Origin: Lentisphaerae bacterium GWF2_45_14
GTDB taxonomy: Bacteria; Verrucomicrobiota; Lentisphaeria; Victivallales; GWF2-45-14
Direction of reading: 5' to 3'
NCBI GenBank assembly: GCA_001804785.1
Contig: MHBG01000005.1
Span: 1 to 64,000, forward strand
Length of the DNA stretch: 64,000 nucleotides
Shown here piece after piece: positions 59,124-64,000 of this stretch. Position 1 is the stretch's first letter. Each line of letters opens with the position of its first letter. Position numbers and translations under genes: made by a program. Under the pieces are notes generated by a model. That model searched no databases, was not told the origin of the DNA, and worked only from the letters and a program-made list of their open reading frames with translations.

Positions 59124-61790
59124 ATGAGCAGCGAAGCCGAAATGCCGAAAGCGTATGAACCTTCGGCGGTTGAAGATAAGTGGTACCCGCATTGGGAAAC
59201 TAAAGGATATTTCAGAGGCCGTCCCAACCCCGCTAAAAAACCATATTCCATCGTCATACCGCCGCCGAACGTGACAGGCATCCTGACAATGGGGCACGTG
59301 CTTAACAACACCCTTCAGGACATTCTTATAAGGTGGCACCGGATGCAGGGGCATGAAGTCTGCTGGTTTCCCGGTACCGACCACGCCGGAATCGCCACCG
59401 AAAGCAAAGTCGAAAGAATGCTCAAGGAAAAGGAAAATACCGGACGCGATAAGCTCGGCCGCGAAGAATTTATCAAGCGCGTATGGGAATGGAAAGAGCA
59501 GTACGGCGGCACAATCATTCAGCAACTCCGCAAGCTGGGTACGTCCTGCGACTGGGAAAAAGAACGCTTTACCATGGACGAGGGCTTGAGCCACGCCGTC
59601 CGCAAGGTCTTCGTAGAGCTTTACAACAAGGGTTATATCTATCGCGGCCGCCGCATGATCAACTGGTGTCCGGTCTCAAAAACAGCCCTCTCCGATGAAG
59701 AAGTTATATACAAGGAAAGCAACGGCAAATTCTATCACTTCCGTTACCCGCTGACGGACGGCTCCGGTTTTCTGGCGATTGCGACGACGCGTCCCGAGAC
59801 CATGCTCGGCGACTCCGCTGTGGCTGTTCATCCGGACGATCCGCGGCATAACCATCTTATCGGCAAGACCGTTGACCTTCCTCTTACGAACCGCAAAATC
59901 CCCGTCATCGGAGACGAGCATGCTGACCCCGAAAAGGGTACTGGCTGTGTAAAGATAACTCCCGCCCATGATCCGAACGACTTCGCCGTAGGCCAGCGTC
60001 ATAATCTCGAATTCATCAATGTTATGAACAAAGACGCGTCCATGAACAAGACCGCAGGCCCCGAATTTGAGGGACTCGACCGTTTTGAATGCCGCAAAAA
60101 AGTCCTGAAGATGATGGATGAGCTCGGATTCCTTGATAGAATAGAAGATATTGTCCACAGCGTCGGCCATTCCGAGCGCGGCGACGTGCCGATTGAAACA
60201 ATGCTCAGTGAACAGTGGTTCGTCAACATGTCCGAACTGGCAAAGCCCGCAATGGATGCGGTCAGGACAGGCAAAATAAATTTTCACCCGGACCGCTGGG
60301 CGAAAACCTACTTCCATTGGATGGAGAATATAAAAGACTGGTGTATAAGCCGTCAGATATGGTGGGGCCACCGAATTCCAGCATGGTACAACGAAAAGAC
60401 CGGCGAGACATATGTCGGACTCGAAGAGCCTTCCGCGCCCGGCCCCTGGAGGCAGGACGAGGACGTGCTTGACACCTGGTTCAGCTCATGGCTCTGGCCC
60501 TTTTCGATAATGGGCTGGCCAGACAAAACGGAAGATCTCAAATACTTCTACCCCACAAGCGACCTTGTTACGGGGCCCGACATAATATTTTTCTGGGTCG
60601 CCAGGATGATTATGGCGGGTTACGAGTTCATGGGGGAACTGCCGTTCCGCAACGTCTATTTTACGAGCATTATCCGCGACGATCTCGGACGTAAACTCAG
60701 CAAGTCGCTCGGCAATTCGCCCGATCCGCTAGATGTTATAAAGCAGTACGGCGCGGACGCTCTGCGTTTTTCCATAATCTATATCGCACCCGTTGGCATG
60801 GACATACGTTATAGCAATGATAAGTGCGAGCTCGGCAGGAACTTCGCGAACAAGCTCTGGAACGCGTGCCGTTTCAGAAAGATTCAAGGAGAGCTTTCGC
60901 CGAACTTTAAAGACTTGTCAGGCATAGAGCTGGGCAAGCTTTCCCCCGATGAGACGTGGATAATCTCGCGTCTCGAGGGCTGTGCCGACAGCGTGAACAA
61001 GTCGCTGACGGATTTCCAGTTTCATATGGCGACACATGAAATATACGAACTGGTATGGAGCTCCTTCTGCGACTGGTTTATTGAGTCCTGCAAGGTCCGC
61101 ATACACTCAGGGGGCGAAGAGAAGGTTCAGGCGCTTGCCGTGCTCGACTTCGTGCTTTACAAAATACTCCGGCTCCTCCATCCATTCATGCCGTTCATTA
61201 CCGAAGAACTTGCCCACCAGATGGGCTTCCTGAAGGATGGCGACAGCATAATGTTTGCCGAGTACCCGGGAAGCGGCGATGCCGTCTCCGTAAGTGGAAA
61301 AGACGTCGCGGTCATAGGAATGGTCGAATCGAAGTTCCAGCTCATAAGGGCAGGGCGCAATCTGAGGGTTTCATCCGAGATACCCGCAGGGAAAAAGCTC
61401 AATTATTATATTCAGGCTGTGAATCCGGAAATGGCCGGGTTCCTGAAATCGGAAACCGATTCGCTGAAACGGATGCTGAACGCCGAAAATCTTGAAATAG
61501 CACTCGAGCCTTATCCGGCCGACGACGGGCAGGCTCCGTCGATGATGGTCGATGCCGGAAACATATATCTTCCATTGAAAGGCGCGATAGATGTCGACTC
61601 GGAGCTTAATAAACTCGCGAAACAGCGCGATGATCTCATTAAATGGATAAGTGCTTCAATGGCGAAACTTTCAAACGAGAAATTTGTCGCTAAAGCCCCC
61701 GGGAACGTTGTTGCCGAGGCGAAAGCACACCTCGCCGAGATGGAAGATAAGCTTTTACGAGTAGAAGAACTTATAAAGTCCCTGAGCTGA
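59124..61790 (+). CDS. valS: valyl-tRNA synthetase
   Basis: PPPNVTGILTMGHVLNNTLQDILIRWHRMQGHEVCWFPGTDHAGIATE; GRKLSKSLGNSPDPLDVI; C-terminal coiled coil. Confidence 0.97.
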   Translation: MSSEAEMPKAYEPSAVEDKWYPHWETKGYFRGRPNPAKKPYSIVIPPPNVTGILTMGHVLNNTLQDILIRWHRMQGHEVCWFPGTDHAGIATESKVERMLKEKENTGRDKLGREEFIKRVWEWKEQYGGTIIQQLRKLGTSCDWEKERFTMDEGLSHAVRKVFVELYNKGYIYRGRRMINWCPVSKTALSDEEVIYKESNGKFYHFRYPLTDGSGFLAIATTRPETMLGDSAVAVHPDDPRHNHLIGKTVDLPLTNRKIPVIGDEHADPEKGTGCVKITPAHDPNDFAVGQRHNLEFINVMNKDASMNKTAGPEFEGLDRFECRKKVLKMMDELGFLDRIEDIVHSVGHSERGDVPIETMLSEQWFVNMSELAKPAMDAVRTGKINFHPDRWAKTYFHWMENIKDWCISRQIWWGHRIPAWYNEKTGETYVGLEEPSAPGPWRQDEDVLDTWFSSWLWPFSIMGWPDKTEDLKYFYPTSDLVTGPDIIFFWVARMIMAGYEFMGELPFRNVYFTSIIRDDLGRKLSKSLGNSPDPLDVIKQYGADALRFSIIYIAPVGMDIRYSNDKCELGRNFANKLWNACRFRKIQGELSPNFKDLSGIELGKLSPDETWIISRLEGCADSVNKSLTDFQFHMATHEIYELVWSSFCDWFIESCKVRIHSGGEEKVQALAVLDFVLYKILRLLHPFMPFITEELAHQMGFLKDGDSIMFAEYPGSGDAVSVSGKDVAVIGMVESKFQLIRAGRNLRVSSEIPAGKKLNYYIQAVNPEMAGFLKSETDSLKRMLNAENLEIALEPYPADDGQAPSMMVDAGNIYLPLKGAIDVDSELNKLAKQRDDLIKWISASMAKLSNEKFVAKAPGNVVAEAKAHLAEMEDKLLRVEELIKSLS

Positions 61791-61799
61791 GGAGACGGA

Positions 61800-62780
61800 A
61801 TGTCTTTGGTTGAAGTACAGGATCTTAAAACGTGGTATCCCGTTAAAACCGGGCTCTTCTCTGCTAAAAAGCATGTGAAGGCGCTGGACGGGGTTTCATT
61901 CAATATCGAAAAGGGCGAGACTGTCGGACTCGTGGGCGAGAGCGGATGCGGCAAAAGTACACTCGGCCGCACATTGATGTGCCTTGAACGGCATAAAAGC
62001 GGGGCTTACAGGATAGACGGTGTTGACATAAGCGGACTTTCGGGTTCAGAACTCAGGAAGGCGCGGAGCTCGTTCCAGATGATATTTCAGGACCCTTACG
62101 GCTCTCTGAACCCCAGAATGACGGTGTGCAGGATGCTTGACGAAGTGCTTTGTCTGCATACAAAGTTCTCCACACAGGAAAGAAAAGATAGAATAGCCGA
62201 ACTTTTGAAGATGGTAGGGCTTCCGCTTCAGGCGATGGAGCGTTATCCGCACCAGTTCAGCGGCGGACAGCGTCAGCGGATAGGAATAGCGCGTTCGCTG
62301 GCGGTAAATCCGAAGTTTATCGTCGCGGACGAGCCGGTATCGGCGCTTGACGTAAGTGTCCAGGCACAGATAATAAACCTCCTTAGGGATATACAGTCCA
62401 AGACATCGATAGCATATCTTTTTATAGCGCACGACCTTGCGGTCGTGGAGCACATCAGCAGCAGAATACTCGTGATGTACCTGGGGAGAATCGTTGAAAG
62501 CGGCCCCGCCCGCGAGATATGCTCAAACCCACTCCATCCCTACACAAAGGCGCTTATTTCAGCGGTACCTTCGATTGACCCGGCGACCCGCCGCAACAGG
62601 ATATTTCTTCCCGGCGATGTGCCGTCGCCGCTTGATCCTCCGCACGGCTGCCCCTTTCATCCGCGTTGTCCGATCGCCCGTGCGAGGTGCTCAGAGGAGG
62701 TTCCAGCGCTTTTTCCTGCTGATTCTTCCGGCGAACGTCATTCGGCGTGTTTTTTTGCATCGGAAGTTCCCGCGATGTAG
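61800..62780 (+). CDS. oligopeptide/dipeptide ABC transporter ATP-binding protein (OppF/DppF type)
   Basis: GLVGESGCGKSTLGRTL; RYPHQFSGGQRQRIGIARSLAVNPKFIVADEPVSALDVSVQAQ; C-terminal GCPFHPRCPIARARC. Confidence 0.95.
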   Translation: MSLVEVQDLKTWYPVKTGLFSAKKHVKALDGVSFNIEKGETVGLVGESGCGKSTLGRTLMCLERHKSGAYRIDGVDISGLSGSELRKARSSFQMIFQDPYGSLNPRMTVCRMLDEVLCLHTKFSTQERKDRIAELLKMVGLPLQAMERYPHQFSGGQRQRIGIARSLAVNPKFIVADEPVSALDVSVQAQIINLLRDIQSKTSIAYLFIAHDLAVVEHISSRILVMYLGRIVESGPAREICSNPLHPYTKALISAVPSIDPATRRNRIFLPGDVPSPLDPPHGCPFHPRCPIARARCSEEVPALFPADSSGERHSACFFASEVPAM

Positions 62781-62901
62781 CTCTCTTCGGCAAAGGGCAT
62801 GAAAAGCATCTTGCCGGCTTGAAAATAGGCCCTTCCGGGGCTTAAGTACTGGCTACGTAAATTTTTAGATATTGAGCGCCTGGATCTGAAAGGTTTTTAA
62901 T

Positions 62902-64000
62902 ATGACCAGCTATTCTTGTCCGCACTGCACAACTGACTTTGAGTCGGAAGTTGGTGCCGACGAAGTTATATATTGTCCGCATTGCAATGCCATTGTTGAT
63001 TTCCCTCCCGACGAGGAGTTGACGCCGGGCCGCCGCGTAGGTGGGTTCGAGATTGTTGAGTTCCTCGGGCGCGGCGGCATGGGCAACGTGTATCTTGCCA
63101 CCCAGATTTCGATGGACAGGCCGGTAGCCCTGAAGATTCTGCCAAAAGCCCTTATTGTTGACAGGCCGAGCGTGGAGCAGTTCATGAATGAGGTGAGGAT
63201 GACCGGGCGCATGGAACATCCGAACATAGTTACCGCGCTTGACGCTGGCGAGGACGACGGGCTTTACTATTTCGCAATGTCGTTCGTAAAAGGCGAGGAC
63301 CTTGAGAAGCGGATAGAGCGGATTGGATTTATTCCCGAAAAGACCGCTATGAAATATATCCTTCAGATATCGGAAGCCCTTGATTACGCGCTTAAAAAGC
63401 ATAATCTCATCCACAAGGACATAAAGCCGGGCAATATAATGGTTAACGAGAACGGCGAGGCCTTTCTTCTTGACATGGGAATCGCCCAGAAAATAGGCGA
63501 AGGCGAAAAAAAACTCCATATCGAGGGATCTCCATTTTTTATGAGCCCCGAACAGACAAGAAATGAAACGTTGAACTGGAGCAGCGATCTCTATTCGCTC
63601 GGTGCGACGCTGTACAATATGATCGTGGGGGTTCCGCCCTATGACGACACGGATGTCATGAATATAGTAAGAATGCACAGTGAGGCTCCTTTCCCACCGC
63701 CGGTATCAAGAAACAGGGATGTTGAGATATCGCAGCAATGCGTCAGGCTTCTGCAGACGATGATGGCGAAGAGTCCTCTTGACCGATTTGCTTCCTGGGA
63801 GGAATTCCAGAAGAGTGTAAAAAATATTATAAAGCCCAAAAAGTCCGCCTCCCACAAGAAGGCAATATCCACAAATACCACCAGAGTGATAAAGAATATC
63901 CCGCAAAAAAGACGATCTTTTCATGACAGCTCCAGCCATAGGGTGCTGGTTATAAGAGAAGATAAGAACGCGCTTCTGCCGTTGATAAAAACCCTTGCTT
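62902..64000 (+). CDS. serine/threonine protein kinase with N-terminal zinc ribbon (truncated by window end)
   Basis: MTSYSCPHCTTDFESEVGADEVIYCPHC; FEIVEFLGRGGMGNVYLATQISMDRPVALKIL; NLIHKDIKPGNIMVNENGEAFLLDMGIA; GSPFFMSPEQ. Open to the end of the window. Confidence 0.93.
   Translation, partial: MTSYSCPHCTTDFESEVGADEVIYCPHCNAIVDFPPDEELTPGRRVGGFEIVEFLGRGGMGNVYLATQISMDRPVALKILPKALIVDRPSVEQFMNEVRMTGRMEHPNIVTALDAGEDDGLYYFAMSFVKGEDLEKRIERIGFIPEKTAMKYILQISEALDYALKKHNLIHKDIKPGNIMVNENGEAFLLDMGIAQKIGEGEKKLHIEGSPFFMSPEQTRNETLNWSSDLYSLGATLYNMIVGVPPYDDTDVMNIVRMHSEAPFPPPVSRNRDVEISQQCVRLLQTMMAKSPLDRFASWEEFQKSVKNIIKPKKSASHKKAISTNTTRVIKNIPQKRRSFHDSSSHRVLVIREDKNALLPLIKTLA

Noticed and set aside
59676-60371. 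231-aa minus-strand ORF
   Set aside because: Antisense shadow of valS.
62842-63678. 278-aa minus-strand ORF
   Set aside because: Antisense to the Ser/Thr kinase, whose motifs are unambiguous; the kinase was absent from the ORF track only because it runs off the window.
1-64000. CRISPR arrays, tRNA and rRNA genes
   Set aside because: No regularly spaced direct repeats and no tRNA/rRNA signatures were recognised by eye; a tRNAscan-SE/Infernal run would be decisive.

Overview
This 64 kb window is a chromosomal segment from a bacterium that looks like a PVC-superphylum member, most likely Lentisphaerae/Victivallales. That guess rests on the H-X9-DG prepilin, the Amuc_1100-like pilus locus and gene content; no search was run. 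The left edge (about 1-6 kb) is accessory: the 3' part of a group II intron (clear domain V hairpin) abutting a prepilin-like gene, a GH-like lipoprotein, a DUF3604/PHP-type protein, an IS1634-like transposase remnant and a decayed lipoprotein gene. secG and a D-2-hydroxyacid dehydrogenase follow. The most notable system is a six-gene block at 7.76-17.68 kb. It encodes a small exported protein, a PilM-PilN fusion, an Amuc_1100/PilO-like inner-membrane protein, a PilP-like protein with a calcium-binding-type repeat, and two tandem TPR-secretins (PilQ-like). It resembles the Akkermansia Amuc_1102-1098 locus, but the secretin is duplicated. The remainder is mostly housekeeping: argC, rpsI-rplM, etfB, rmuC, glgP, dus, a sigma-70 factor, a PurS-PurL fusion, glycyl-tRNA synthetase, fabI/fabG, rpmJ-rpsM-rpsK-rpoA-rplQ without rpsD, moxR-DUF58-transglutaminase, and valS. 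Less ordinary items are an HATPase-GNAT fusion, an APC permease with a PTS EIIA-like tail, an OppB-like permease with a large insert, and two large inverted-repeat structures at 39.34-39.64 kb. No CRISPR array, tRNA or rRNA was recognised.
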